Shown: positions 10,517 to 23,244, counted from the first letter of the stretch. The stretch is DNA of 64,000 bases from Galerina marginata (GCA_023014335.1 JAECYW010000012.1:434001-498000), one strand, 5' to 3'. Notes: generated from the letters alone by a model not told the origin. Numbers and translations: made by a program.

Positions 10517-13500
10517 ATGACTGACGAAATGGAGATCGATCAAGAGACAGCCGGTATTTATGTATTTATCCGTCTCTTACTATTTCCATACTAACTTTCT
10601 GCATAGTGGTTATTTCGAAGTACTTACAACACGTTATTTGGGCGTGTCTTCATCTGCCTGATTGACATTTTATAGCATACAAAGATCGTCAAGTTTGTTA
10701 GCCGCCTTCCCCTGGCAAACGGACGTCATTGTGAATGGTCGAAAGTTTGAAACTTTTTTCGGTGAAGATGATTTCTTGATGGTACGTGCTTTCATTCGCC
10801 TTTGACACGACCGTTAATGCGTTCTTTACTGGAGTAGCCGCTGGCGAAACGCGTTGATCAAGTCTTCGCTCGCTTAGACCAAGAATACGACAAAGACGCA
10901 TTTCAACTGAAGGAGTTGCTCGAAATGTCAAGAAAGCCTGCCGTACCCAGTAGACCTACCCTTATCAATGCGTGTTCTCTCCTCGTTTGCCTTCGCTTAC
11001 TCGACGTTGCTGTGAAAACGAAAGGCAGCCGAAAGAACGTTGACATCCTCAAGCACGAGAAGGTACGGTATAATAAGGGATCACTTCGGGTGAGTAAACG
11101 CATTTTCTCAAACACTGACGTCATTAAAACCGTCCTTGCCAGATTTGGGAAAAATTCGGCGACTGGACACGAATATTAAGAGACTGTCGCGAGCATGTAA
11201 ACTCCTTGTCAAGCATGTCCAGCAATGACGCGGAACTTTCTCGAGGGAACAATATCTTGGCCCTTCTACAGCATTCCATCGGTCTACGCAAGACGGATGG
11301 AGCCATCGTCATCATTCACAATTTTCTTGTAGCTGCAGCGTCGATTGCTATTCTCGTCCAAGGTCCCAAAGAAGTAGGGAAAGAGCTAGTACCCGAAATT
11401 CCGGACAGACCTAAGCAGTTTTTCCAGAGAATGATCGAGTATGAGTATCTTTTCGAACTTATCAATCGTGTTTTCACCATAATCCCAGGAATGTTTTATA
11501 TGACGAGGACGACCCTATGGATAACAACCAGGATTCTCAAGCGATGAAGGTGGATTCTCATCTGCAGCACAATTCATCGAGAAAAGAGACGTCGTACACC
11601 ATGCGATCACCATTGACGTTGTCTACATTACTTTCGCCACTTTCGGTCGTAATCCCCGTTCAGCTCATAACTACGTCTTGTAATAAAGCCGATTTGGTGA
11701 TGGTGAGTACATATCGCTGTTGTTATTCCGCAACTAACCGTTTCCAAGCTGTCCAAATCACTTGGCAATGACAAACCGTCGTCATTGGAGGATGTTGAAT
11801 TGAAACTCTGGGAAGCTCTAATGACTGTTGCGGCTGGCAAACAAAGTCCGTTCATTGCTCTAAAATCGTTTCTCGACGACTTGGATTGGCAGACTTTGGA
11901 TGGCATGGAAGATCGCTCATGGTTTCATTCCAGTGAGCAGTGATTCCTCGACTTCTCATAACAATGCCTCACGCAGTGTATCGACAGTGAAGAAAAATGT
12001 TGAATTGAAAAGTTATTCACAATTGGAACCATCTTCGGAAGTTCCGAGTGATTGGACGATGGCAGATCTCCATATCAGTAAGTTTTTGATAAGCCACGTC
12101 AAATTTTTGTCTCTCATATAATTTCTATTCTCTAAGCGTCACCACCAGCCATCGAAAACGGTAGTCAACGAGGTATATTGTTTTTAATTGATGTTAATAA
12201 TTTTCCTAAAAAGTTTTCAAGGGGACGCTAGCGGATCTGATCCTGCTGTCGTCGAACCGCTTGATGGCCATCAGCCTGCCGGTCCATCAAATGGTGGCAC
12301 GGAGCCCGAGAATCAGCCGTCAAACGTGGACGAAGAAACTGGATCGGGTGGGGGCAATGTAGATGAGCAGCCGGTCAAGGCTAACGGTGGTCTTCGGATT
12401 ACGCTTCTGCCACCCAAACCACTCAAACCACCGCCTAAGGTGCGTTCTGCGTTTCGACCCTGATGAATGTCATATTAACGATTAACAGCCCAAAATCCCT
12501 AAACAGAAAACGGGAATTCCGAAGCCGAACCGTACGGGGAAAAATGAGAAAGAGAAAGATTCTGACAAGCGTGGCCAACGTTTTCAGACGGTCCCGCCAG
12601 CCAAAAAACAATACTGGGATGTTATCCCCCCATTGCCCGTAATTCGTGCTCAATCGCTAAAGGCGAAATATATTCAGATGGATATTGAAAAGATCGCGGT
12701 ATGTAGCTTAACGCTTAATTAGTTTATAAACTTATCGAAAGAATGTAGGGCCCTCGCCTCAAGTCCGACCTACTAGAGGAAGATCGACCGGTTAGTTACT
12801 TTATATCATCCTACGTCATTTACTCATCACTATTTGTAGAGACACCCTCACCCGCAAAACGCAAGTTGCATCGCTTATACCGCAAACGGTGAAGAGGTCG
12901 AATTTCATGCTTGCCTTCATGTACGTCAATCGGAATCTTAAAATGATACTAATGACTTGAAGCCCTACGTTTGCAGACAGTTGATGAGGTGAACATGTTG
13001 CATTCCTTCATGGCGGCCGCTACGAAGACTTGCACCGCGAAGAAGCCGTTTTTCATCACGAAACCGAACAATTCCATTTTCTCCTTGATGGACCACACTG
13101 AATTTGATGGATGCGAAGATCTCCTAATGCGCATTCGAGACAAAGTCCTCATTGTCCGTAATGGTCCTATCACCATTCCTGGATTTGATGAAGAGGGTTT
13201 AACAGAACTTAGAGACCTCGATACCACGGTCTGTATTCAAGGTAAAAAAACAATTGTTTGGTTCACTGGAAAATGTCGGTTTCATCTTTTATTCTTTCTT
13301 GCAGACAAGTCCATACCGGTTCCAGATGGCGACTACGGGATACAAACCGTGCACGGAACGCTGAATGAGCTCTTGCAGGAGTCTCGTAAGGAAAACGGTA
13401 AAATTTTGAACTGCCTGGATCTGGGTATGGGGATGAACGGTGTATATCCTACGGCGTTGTCGAGCGAAACTGTGGCTTGGAGAACAACCGAAGGTCTTTC

Positions 13501-14975
13501 ATACTGCAAAAGCGAAGATCTCCCCGCCGATCATCTACGATGGGCCCTCGCTGCCACCGGTGGTGCATTCCACGGTTGGCACATAGATAACGTTGGAGCT
13601 GGAACGTTTATCAGCGTTCAAACGGGAGCCAAATTATTTTTCATTGCAAGTCCCAAATCGAACAATAACGCGGATTTGAATATTTTTGTCAAAGACTTTG
13701 ATCCCTTCAAGTCTAACACGTCAAAATGGGACGTCGAGGCTATAGTGCTAAAAGGTGGTGATACAATGTAAGTCGCATAATTCGTCATTTCAATAGTCTC
13801 ACTAATAATTTGCAGTATTTTTCCTCCCGGTACCGTTCACGCTGTATATACTATCGACCCTTCGATATGCCTTGGAGGTCATATATATCCATCATCGACC
13901 CTCACCCATTCGTTACTCGCACACATCCGTTCTTTTGTTCTCGGCGGATATATCACCAACACAGAGGTTGTCCTTCGACGGGATATTCATCATCGTATAA
14001 TGTCCTTTATTCACCACACCATGGTTGAAGGCCATATCGTGCATGCCAGCAGATTTCGAGCCCACATCCCTATCATCACAGACTTTCGCTCCGTCATCAA
14101 CATACTATCGGGGTGTGCTCTCGCTATATTCACTAACGCATTATCGAGGGAGACATATTGCTATCCTCAGTCACAGAGCGGAGATGAAGAGGACGATGAA
14201 GCGCAACATTATCGATACTTGGAATGGGATCTCAATGACTTGTCGGCCCTGGAACGAAGAAGGAGTATTCATGGCCGAAGCCTGGCATGGAAAACCATCT
14301 TTTGGCTGAAGGCACGTTATACCTTTCACGAGAAGACGACAACGGTCGAAGTCGGAGAAGATGAACAATCGGGACCATTGCGGGAAACGAATCTAGATTT
14401 CTACGATGACATCCTTGTGCCGTTCTTAGGACATCTCTCGCTGTCCATACAAGATTATCACACTAAAGCATGCAAGAAAGACGTCATATCGGCCAATGGG
14501 ATTGAAAAGACATATCTGAAGAACCAATTAACGGCTTGCTTCCTCTACAACCCCGAAATCGTTGTATGGACAGAAGCGCACAAAAACGACGCACGAAACA
14601 GTTTCATTTACCCATTCGATATAGATATTGAGGTTCGTGTTGCTGAGGACCCTGAACCCATCGGGACAGGTGCGTAGTTAACGGATTCTCATTGTATATG
14701 CTCATTGTTTTACAGGACATGAGTGCGAGGGGGTAACTGCACTTGATCAGAAATACTATGAAGGCGTCGCATGCGATTGGGTCGTGTACAAGGTACAGAC
14801 GACGGGGGCTGATCAATCCACGCAGTCGGACGAGTCTGAGGAGTCCGAGAAAAGTGAGGAAGAACGCGACGAAGAATATGTAGAAAATGAAGGTAAGCTC
14901 TTTCGCATTTACTGACACACTGCGTCTAATACAATGTAAGCAGCGCCACGACGAAAGAAACGACGAGTTTTGTAG
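10517..14975 (+). CDS. JmjC-type Fe(II)/2-oxoglutarate dioxygenase-like protein
   Basis: This multi-exon gene starts MTDEMEIDQET, with the first intron opening GTATTTATG at about 10554. The N-terminal part (exons to about 11.8 kb) is helical and unrecognised. It is followed by an acidic, Pro/Gly-rich linker (12.2-12.5 kb) and basic stretches (PKIPKQKTGIPKPNR). The JmjC core is in the exons at about 12.98-14.67 kb. FHGWHIDNVG supplies the HxD metal ligands, PPGTVHAVYT the distal His, and the family-typical GGHIYP follows. The predicted activity is 2-oxoglutarate-dependent demethylation or hydroxylation, perhaps of histones; the substrate is unknown. The C-terminus is acidic and ends PRRKKRRVL, a likely nuclear localisation signal, after a final phase-1 intron; the stop is at 14973-14975. 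It could be two adjacent genes, but splice phases join the parts I checked, and no stop/start pair intervenes. Confidence 0.75.
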
Positions 14976-15221
14976 TATAGGTACAATGGTCGTCCGGTAT
15001 AATAATGATATTTTGGCGTATATTAATTGCTATATCTATCTCAACATGATATTTTGTTATGAGGGAATTAGCAGCGGAAGGCATGGCTACATGTTTACGA
15101 TAATCTGACCCTTAAACACATTTATTTAGAGTTTTTCAACATGAGCATGGCCTTTTAAGACTCACTTGACTGAGATGTACTGTATATTGGTATAAATAAT
15201 TCGCGTCTCTGTCCATACTTT

Positions 15222-15610
15222 GAGCATGCTGGTGGCTTACTAGCTCATTAGCGACTTTTCGCATTCTGACTAGGAAACTGCGCGAATATATTGATTCGAG
15301 CCTTTCAGTCATGTATCAAGGCTCATTTAGCTTGCAAATATCATATAATAATGATAAAACTGGTATGAATATTTACTTATTGGCAGCGACCTGCAATTCC
15401 AATATTAGTGGTCGGTGGCTGTACGGCTCGGGCATGCTGGTAGCTTAGTCAGCGGTGACTTTTCGCACTCTGACTAGAAACCTGCGCGGAAACAGCAATT
15501 GAAGGCTCAAGATCATACATCGAGACTCAATCGCCTTAGATATTTCATACTATAATAAAAAAACTCAAATGAGTAGTGCCAGCGACTTGCAATTCCAATA
15601 TTATGGAGGA
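15222..15610. repeat. Degenerate repeats of about 200 bp
   Basis: GCATGCTGGTGGCTTA...GACTTTTCGCATTCTGACTAG begins at 15224 and recurs in modified form at 15432. AGCGACCTGCAATTCCAATATT begins at 15385 and recurs near 15581. The spacing is thus about 196-208 bp for roughly two units. GCGCGGAAACAG (15484) returns at about 15685 (TGCGGAAACAG) and 15892. The units are too degenerate to assign to an element. Confidence 0.6.
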
Positions 15611-16133
15611 GTATTTATGATTAGATTCTGTGGCTGTGCATTTCGGGCGTGGGTTTACTCTTCCGTGCCAGGCCAAAAAAGTTGTGCGGAAACAGTATAC
15701 TATACTACGAAGACCAGTGTTCGAGACTGACTTCCTTCAAAGAGGTATGACATGCTATAAATAGTGATCGATGGAACTTATTTGTCCAGAAGATCAACAG
15801 GGCTCGTACTTGGGGTTTGTGGTTGAAACACCACACTTCCGACTTGTCCCTTTGACAGCACTACCTTTACGTATTTTATATATTAAAAGCAGCGCGGAAA
15901 CAGTACCTTGTAAGATAGAACACTGTAATAATACTTAATCGACTCCGTCTTACCGTCTCAATTTAGAGGAATTGACTGCAACAGCGTCAGTAAATGAAAA
16001 ATGACTGAGCGAACCTGGGCAAATCCCAGGTTTGTAGATAACTCGTTGTCTCATACATATTTACTCAAGAGGAAAAGTAATATGGTTTATTGTGATAAGA
16101 AATGATTCAATACATATCGTTGTAAGTATAAAG

Positions 16134-16280
16134 GACGAAGATATGAAGGGTCTGTTGAAGACCGTTGGGTATTAAGAAATAAGACGAACATATGAAGGGT
16201 CTGTTGAAGACCGTTGGGTATTAAGAAACTGGACGAACATATGAAGGGTCTGTTGAAGACCGTTGGGTATTAAGAACAAG
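16134..16280. repeat. Tandem repeat, 3 x 49 bp
   Basis: Three consecutive 49-bp units start at 16134, 16183 and 16232. Each begins GACGAAGATATG or GACGAACATATG and carries TGTTGAAGACCGTTGGGTAT. They differ at only a few bases, mostly in the last 4-5 bases of each unit. The array lies in the spacer between two convergent genes. Confidence 0.95.
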
Positions 16281-16464
16281 TCCCTGTTGAAGAGAGCAAA
16301 AGTAAAGTCCTGTTAAAGAGCATAGTAGGCAAGAAAGTTTCGTGATCGAAGGAGGGAAAAGATAAGAGTTTCGTTGAAAAATATGAGAAATACTCGCGAA
16401 GCACAGAAAGCTTTGTCGACGAGCCCGCGTGGCTCCAAATTGATGATCACGGTCTCACCCCCAT

Positions 16465-19400
16465 TTAAGGCGTACCCAGCACGATTGCAAATCGTATATT
16501 ACAGGAAAGACTCCACTTTCCAGTTGTCGAGTGCCTGTACACGTTTGCGGTGTAGACCACGACTGCGCAAGAGTTCTCTGGCACTTCGCCATCAAAACGG
16601 GGGAGAATTTTGTGAACGGTGGGCAGATGAATGTTGATGTCGAAGTCATACTTTCCTCGAGCGTCATAAATAGGGACTAAGCCTCAAATCGTAAGTAGAG
16701 ATCTCATTGTGGGCGAAAATTTGGCGTACCTTCGTCGTTATAATCTAATGCCATGTTCTCTGGACTTAATTTACTGCTCCGTGAGTCTTGGTCAAACCTT
16801 ATAGAAGGACTAGACTGAGAAGGAGATGTGATTGAGTCGGGATCAAAAACTTCAAAATTCAATCAGTAAGGGTGTAAAAGGTGTTATCCCAATTGCCTTA
16901 CTAGTTCCTTTGGGCGGGCCTCTAGTTGAATAGTCCAGCGCGTCAAGCGCCAATTGTGCGTGAAGGGCCTCGTGACCAAATGCCATACATAAAAAGGAAA
17001 CTTGGCGGTCCCAGTCTTGCATATGTCCAATCCCAGAGATATATTTGCGAGGAACACCTTTCTGGGAAGGCGCCGTCAAGTGACAGGCCTTCACGAAAAT
17101 GGTACTGACGAGAAACGCAGGTTCTTGTCCAATGCAAAGGCTCAATTTGAAACCCTCCGCATTTGTGCGAAGCGCATTGGTTATCATAGGAGAAACACGT
17201 GCCGGGCCCAAAAACCGACCATGTTCGGTGAAGCATAAGGCTTTGACGAAAGAGCTATCACGCCATGTTAGTTACAGGATGAGCGGTAAGCTGCATAACA
17301 CGCACATGAAATCCAAGCTGGGAATCAAATCACCATATCGGGAGGGGAAAATCTGTCCGGGACCTTTACCTTGGTACCACGTTATAAGCGCCCCGGCTCT
17401 AATAGATGACGATCATTGATTCGATATTTGACAGAAGCGATAACAAAAGAGGAAACATACTTCAAATTTGGAAGCCCCACATATTTTTCGACGAGAAGAG
17501 CGTCCTGAAGCTGTGGATTGAAGACCTCACATTTTTGCGGCAACGATCTAATTTATTGTAAAAGGCGTAAGTGACAAGTTGCGATGGGAACAGGAAGGAA
17601 CACTGACAAAACACGATACGCATCCTTCGCTGAAATCGGCGCCTTCTTGACTGACCCTGGCGTAACAATCTGCCCGAAAGTACGACGAACTGGCGTGTTC
17701 GAATCTGTAATAGGAACGATTGGAGAGTCTGTGGTAATCGATACAGATAAAACGATGACTAGAGATAGTTCTTCAAATGACCTACTAGAATCTGCGGTTA
17801 CCGCAGGCCGTGGCGTACTTGGATTACCCGAGGACGAGGTAACTAGGCCAAATGTAGGACGTTTATCCAAGAGATCCTTTGATCCAGCAATGAGAGAGCC
17901 CAACCCCGAAGCAGGACCAGCGTCGATGACGGGTGATGGTAACAAGTCACTACGGACGACAAGTTAGACCGACAACTTCGAAAAGCAAACACATGATACC
18001 ATACGAACCGTTGACTCTTGTCTAATTTCGTTGAGGCTTTCTTACCCTGGGGTACACTCTTAGATTGAAGTTGTTGTGCAAGTGCTCTGAGAGTTATATT
18101 TATGTTTTAGTGAGACGATGAAGGTAATAAAAAGGGAGAAGACCAACTCAATTAGCGCTTGAAGGGTATCTTTGTTTAAACCTGGAAGGAAGTTCAAAAC
18201 GCCCCCAATATCCGGAGTTGTGTCGACGATAGCCGAGGATCCTTCCAATGTTTCACGCGACGTCGACGGTAAGTTGCGCCCGGTCGGCTGAGGCGTAGAA
18301 AGGCTTTCTTTCATTGCCCGTCTATATTGTAAAATGTCGAATTCACGGTATAGGTATAAAAATTAAGTAGACGTACTGCAACTGACGCGCTTCTTCCTCT
18401 TTGCCGATCGTCTTATATGATAACTCCTTCTCATCGTGGTCATTGAATCCAGACATATCCCATTCCGGAGATGGTGCTCGACGCATTTTCCCTTTAGCGC
18501 TGCTAGACCTGTAATGAACATGAATGATGTAGTTTTCGCCAATTTCTCAACCTCACTCACTTGGTGGGAGTGTCGTCAATATCGTCAACCGTAAGGTCTT
18601 CTATCGCGGCATCGTCTCTGCAAAAAAATGTGAATTGAACAATTTAAATGAAGAACAGGTGAATACATGAACGGGTTAAAAACTCTGGTCGTATTATTCG
18701 ACACAGGGCGGTCCATAGCCTCGGAATCGTCACTGTTATTCGTGTTGTAAATAAACGTAAAGTGGAGCTTATTGAGGTACTCACATGAAAGGATCGTTCA
18801 AATCATATTCATCTTCTGAATGATGATCGTCAGCGTCGTCTTCCATGTCGTCATCCACTCCCTCTGTCTTATTGGCATCGACAGGAGGTGGGGCGGCGGC
18901 CATTGGGATTCCGCCTGGAAGGCCATCTAACGCACGATGAATAGCAATCAAGCGCTCGATCATAGCCATGTCCACCGCGGCTGAACTGAAAGAAGCGCAA
19001 TCACTACTGGTTGTTACCTTTGACAGCACCGTCAGACTTACTCCTTGGCGACCGCTGATTCAAACGATCTTTAGACGCTATCAATAAATGCTGGAATGAA
19101 ATGTAAAACACACTGACTTTTTAGGTGCTTTGCGTGGTTTACGAACAGGCAACGTCGTCCTAACAGGGGAATGAGCATCAAAGCGGTCAACATTAAAAAA
19201 AGTAAAGAAGACGTCTACTTTTTGACAGCATCCACTTCATCATCAACCGCATCCACAAGCTTACGCTTTCTTATACTAAAGTCTTGAGTAAAATACGAAG
19301 TTGGATATCGAATAATTGACACTCACACTCCAGATGCGCTTCGTGTTCTGACAGGAGATACAGACCGTTCGACACGAGTGGACACGCTGGATAATTTGAA

Positions 19401-19933
19401 CATGCTATCGTCAGCGTCAAGCGGTATCTTGTCATTTTGTCTACAGTATTTCGGAGAGAATTGACGGATTAAGCCAAAGTCACATAGATTCCAAACGTTA
19501 CACATACCTTTCTTCATCATCTGAAACAATGACGAGAGCTCTGGAGCGCCTATGAGCGATGAATAACAGTACATAGGTAGATGATCATGTACTTCGATTT
19601 CTTCTTTTTGGAAGTTCTGCAACCAATATATTGAAAAGCAAATAACTCAGAAATCGTGATCCACATACCTGACAGGCGTTCTTCCCCCGCCAGCCTTCCC
19701 TCGACGATTAGCACTTGTGAGGGTGCTGATTAATTGTGATCACAAAATAATAAAAAGATGGATAAATTACCTGACTGGACGTTCATCACGATCGTGCGCT
19801 TCTTCGATGGTATTTTGGCTAAAAGGCTTTAATTACTATGAAAAACTGGGAAAAGTCAGACTTACTTCGTTGAAGGTACTTGTCCGAGTAAGGCTTGTAG
19901 TTCTTCGAGCTGACCAGCGTCCGCCGCCATCAT
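16465..19933 (-). CDS. Unrecognised many-exon protein with acidic, basic and globular C-terminal parts
   Basis: The start is the double ATG at 19928-19933 (MMAADAGQLEELQALLGQV, a short helical or coiled-coil opening). More than ten small exons follow. They encode a Lys/Arg-rich and Asp/Glu-rich disordered region (DDDMEDDADDHHSEDEYD; RRAPSPEWDMSGFNDHDEK), then an ordered C-terminal part. The latter includes SLPQKCEVFNPQLQDALLVE, EHGRFLGPARVSPMITNALR and AFGHEALHAQLALDALDYS, and ends DINIHLPTVHKILPRFDGEV...IRFAIVLGTP. Each exon joins in frame through GT...AG introns of about 50 nt, and the stop is at 16465-16467. I recognise the layout as an uncharacterised type common in agaricomycetes but cannot give a function. 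HEALHAQ is not a clear metallopeptidase motif. Exon edges upstream of 18.8 kb are less certain. Confidence 0.6.
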
Positions 19934-21545
19934 TAACCTTTTCGCGGCCCCCATTCGCAACGACGAAAGAAGACAGGGATTCGGCTTGGAACAGAAAATT
20001 GGACTCTTTTAGAACGCGTCCGAATGTCGGATTTCATAACAGTCTCCTAGAATTTTGAATCTCCAACTTTGCCCCGAATTGTCATTCCCAAGATGAAATA
20101 TTTAAACGGAGTGTGAACTTCTCAATGGGTAACATCATTTTTACCGGAATAGCAGCGTTCTGAACGTCTATTTGTCAACTTTGATGATTACTGCGGCTGT
20201 CGCTCCTGAACGAACCATAAACCTGGTTTGATCGTCATTCCGATCAAAGAGATACGGTCGTAAAATTTAGAATTTGGATAGGGGACGAAAAAGACGATGT
20301 GTCTAGTCAAATAATTCACTCAACATATGAAATTTTCCAGGTTCCTGCTAAGATAACCGCCTCCTCGCCGATCATGTTCACATATAGCATTTGTTATTAA
20401 AAAAGTAATGTATCAGGAACCCACATTTGTAGTGAATTGAGTAACTTTGGAACATCGTTAGGTAAGTGTCCGAGAAGTGAAGGCGCTAGCGAAGGTTTTA
20501 ATTAATGATAGAGTGGTCGCATAGTTATACACTGCAATTAGTTCCAACGCTCTTTTATAAAACTTCAAATTACGATCGTCCTCCCAAGGCAATTTAAAGT
20601 GGCCATAAGATAAGCTGCACTGCATTGTATCGATCGATCCTCATAATCACAAGGAGACATACGTTTCAACAAGAACACCAAATTGAATTCGACCCCGTGG
20701 AGTGGATGTTGAGCCTGCCCTACGGAATTCTCTTGGCCACATTGGAGCTTAATCATGCGGTATGAGACTAAATGTCTGATAATCGTTAGAGTCAGGCGAT
20801 CTTGCCAAATGAACTCTTCCTCATTTTTCAGCAAAGTGGGGCCGGTAAGACAGGGTCTCTTCGGAACGCGACTTTGTTATTGAATAGCGGCTCGGCATGG
20901 TGCCGACATAATCTTGGCTGTTCGCCTTGGCACGCTCGGAAACCGGGGTCCGGTTGTCATAAGCGCCTTACCATGATTTATGCTATTTTAAGATTTTTCC
21001 TTCTTTGGAGATCCAGATTTAAAAAAATGATCGAGAGAGTTTTCCTGACACGAATTAACCGTTCCCAAGGTATAGTTACACTCCTAACCGCTTCAGACAG
21101 TCTTATAGCCCTGACAGAACCTGATTTTGAGTACCAGATGTCTTTGTACGCCTTTTCCTTTACCGACCATTTGTATCTTTAACTTTGGCTATTTGATAAC
21201 GACGAGGGGGACTCAAATCCCGATAGCGCGAGGTTCACGTCGTTCAAGGAAATCAGCAATCATAACCACTTACGCTAAGTTCTAGTTCCTCTTTATGACG
21301 CAAGGTCGAGGCTTTTCCAACGTAATAAAAACTGGGCCGATTTGGAAGCGATGCTTCCTCCATTTGCAACTGAGGTTCCCTTCGGGTCCTGCGTGACAGT
21401 GGGATATACTTGCCATTCATCGTTCCTAAGAGACGAATGGAGGCCTTCAACTAACATTAGGTTTGTTGTAGTACTGGGCACTCTGTAACGTTGATTGCTA
21501 ATTCGATGAAAAAAAAAATCGATGACTACCATTAACATGATGCCT
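19934..21545. other. Intergenic, no supported gene
   Basis: The only open frames here are short and lack domain signatures or convincing splice continuity; the longest is 126 codons at 20802-21182, plus strand. I see no repeat or RNA gene. Confidence 0.5.
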
Positions 21546-22523
21546 CTAATCGTGGACGTTGACGCAGTAGCCTCCCAGCCAAAAACGTACTTCTTTTTGT
21601 TTCAAGAATCTTTCTTCGTTCTTATCATCACCCCAACACATTATCCCGATATCGTCGCATCGTAGCTTCTCTCTATTTTCCGGTTCCATGCCAATATAAC
21701 GAATCATTTGAGGACAGAATTGGCGTTTTTCGCAAAGCAACCGCTCTTCGTCCTCGTCGATAACCTTAACACCACGTCTCTGAAGACGAGCTGCATATGC
21801 CATACGCGCCGTTCTTTTCGCAACGTCGAGAGGAGCCATCTTGATTTGATACGACTTCATCTTTGTAGTCAAGTGTGGATAAATGGAATAAACATGGTCC
21901 GCCGTAATGAAGTTCATTTGCGATGTAAATGCAGACGCAATAACGGGTGAGAGACAGGAGGAGGAAGATGATTCAGATATGAGGATACATGGACCAGATT
22001 CCTGGAAAGACCTATTAAGCGTTAAAGAATGGCCCAGAAATTGTGTTACTTGCCTCTCCACGAAGATTCAAGAAAGATATAGTCCTTACCAACCTGGTCT
22101 GGTAGGACAATCTCTCCGAGACTAAGTAATCGAAATTATCCTCCAGAAGTGCTTCCCAGTATGTGAGGAGCCCATCAGGAACGAAAATATTCAAATTACC
22201 AGGCTTATCCTAGAATTCTGTCAGCTTTGGTCGCTCACAATGGAGCTGTTACTTGCCTCGCAGAATACGCATGGAGTGATTACAGCTTGCGCGACCGATC
22301 CACCGATGACGGACGAGGTGCCAGTCAGCGCAGTGAGTAGGGTGGGTATTTCGTTTTGAGGGATAAAAACCGCAAGATTAGAATAGACTCTGTCTTGAAT
22401 CTCAGACTTCACGATGCTTCGCAATCGCGGGTCCAAACAAGCAAGAATGCTCAAGGCGCCAACATCCACAGTCTCTGCCACTTTGGAAAGCATTTCGTTA
22501 GGAAGGCCAGAAAACGGGCCCAT
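21546..22523 (-). CDS. F-box plus degenerate nucleotidyltransferase-fold protein (copy 1)
   Basis: The predicted protein is about 292 residues in three exons. Residues 1-50 (GLPNEMLSKVAETVDVGALS) resemble an F-box, so it may act as an SCF ubiquitin-ligase adaptor. Residues 71-100 carry the nucleotidyltransferase-fold signature SVIGGSVAQ, but the acidic DxD pair expected about 20 residues on is replaced by NLN (GNLNIFVP). A catalytic role is therefore unlikely. Both introns, 22210-22256 and about 22002-22053, use GC donors in the same context GAG|GCAAGTAAC. The only alternative to splicing here is an early stop. The C-terminus has MNFITADHVYSIYPHLTT and WLGGYC, shared with the copy at 25123-26089 and the relative at 26940-27662. 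It faces the gene at 22654 head to head with 130 bp between start codons, which suggests a shared promoter. Confidence 0.75.
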
Positions 22524-22653
22524 GACAAGTTTGAATGCTGAGAAGATGGTATTTGAGACGTATTTAAGGCCCTCTCCGTCAAACGATCAAACATGCTGAC
22601 GTCACACTGAGACTCCCCGTCGTTTCCTTTTATCCTTACGCTTCCACCACGAT
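22524..22653. promoter_or_regulatory. Probable bidirectional promoter, pair copy 1
   Basis: Only 130 bp separate the start codons of the divergent genes at 22523 (minus) and 22654 (plus), so one short region must drive both. No clear TATA box is visible. This is inferred from gene spacing alone. Confidence 0.45.
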
Positions 22654-23244
22654 ATGGCTCCCCGCCTCACCGACCGTTTGACTGTGGAGCGCCTCAACGA
22701 TAATATACTTGACGGCAGACAGGTAATATCATTTTGCTTTTTATAGGTCAAGAAGAAATAGTAAATTTCCCTCGGTAGGATGGTGCGAAAGCAATCAAGG
22801 GTTTCATTTTTGGGTCAGCATGCGAAGACCCAATGCTGATCAACGTACCACCTCTTCCTGACATTGGAATACCGCATACAATCGACGATCTAGACATAGC
22901 GGTATGGGTAACAAGGACTTTGACAACAGCGATACGTGTAGAGTGCCTTAATGACCGCGCGATTAAGGTTGATCACTTCCCATGCGACTCCAAAATTCCT
23001 TTGCTCGCCACGTACACGATCATGTGTTCCCAGAACGTCTGTCATTCTTAATTGCAACGGCGATTTTAACAACTCATCCACCGTGTAGCCAAATTCCAAT
23101 AAGTGCATTCGGAATTTGAGTCGCGAAAAGCTATCGTGGTTTGGGGATATTATTGTTTTGAAACAGAAAGAAGGCCCGAATAACGACGTGGTGGATATGC
23201 AGGAATCTGACTTAGCTCTGATTATCGCCATTGTTCTGTCGTAA
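22654..23244 (+). CDS. Small partner protein of the divergent pair (copy 1)
   Basis: This gene encodes about 160 residues from three exons (introns 22723-22778 and 23037-23088), and all joins stay in frame. It opens MAPRLTDRLTVERLNDNILD and includes FIFGSACEDPML, then TIDDLDIAVWVTRTLTTAIR, IKVDHFPCDSKIPLLATYTI, and a C-terminal segment LSWFGDIIVLKQK...DLALIIAIVLS. The gene at 26186-26737 aligns along its whole length with the same two intron positions. I know no function for the family. The C-terminal beta-rich pattern could be an OB-like or barrel fold, which is inference. Divergent placement beside an F-box/nucleotidyltransferase-like gene in both copies suggests a functional pair. Confidence 0.7.

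Larger units (their letters stand above)
14976..16464. other. Repeat-rich intergenic spacer
   Basis: This AT-rich spacer separates the convergent genes ending at 14975 and 16465. It holds the approximately 200-bp degenerate repeats, the 3 x 49-bp array and several copies of GCGCGGAAACAG. I see no credible open frame and no tRNA. Confidence 0.6.

Noticed and set aside
16134..16280. CRISPR-like array
   Set aside because: Units are directly adjacent without spacers, and the genome is eukaryotic.
20802..21182. 126-codon plus-strand frame
   Set aside because: No domain, no splice continuity, and an aromatic-rich tail typical of chance translation.
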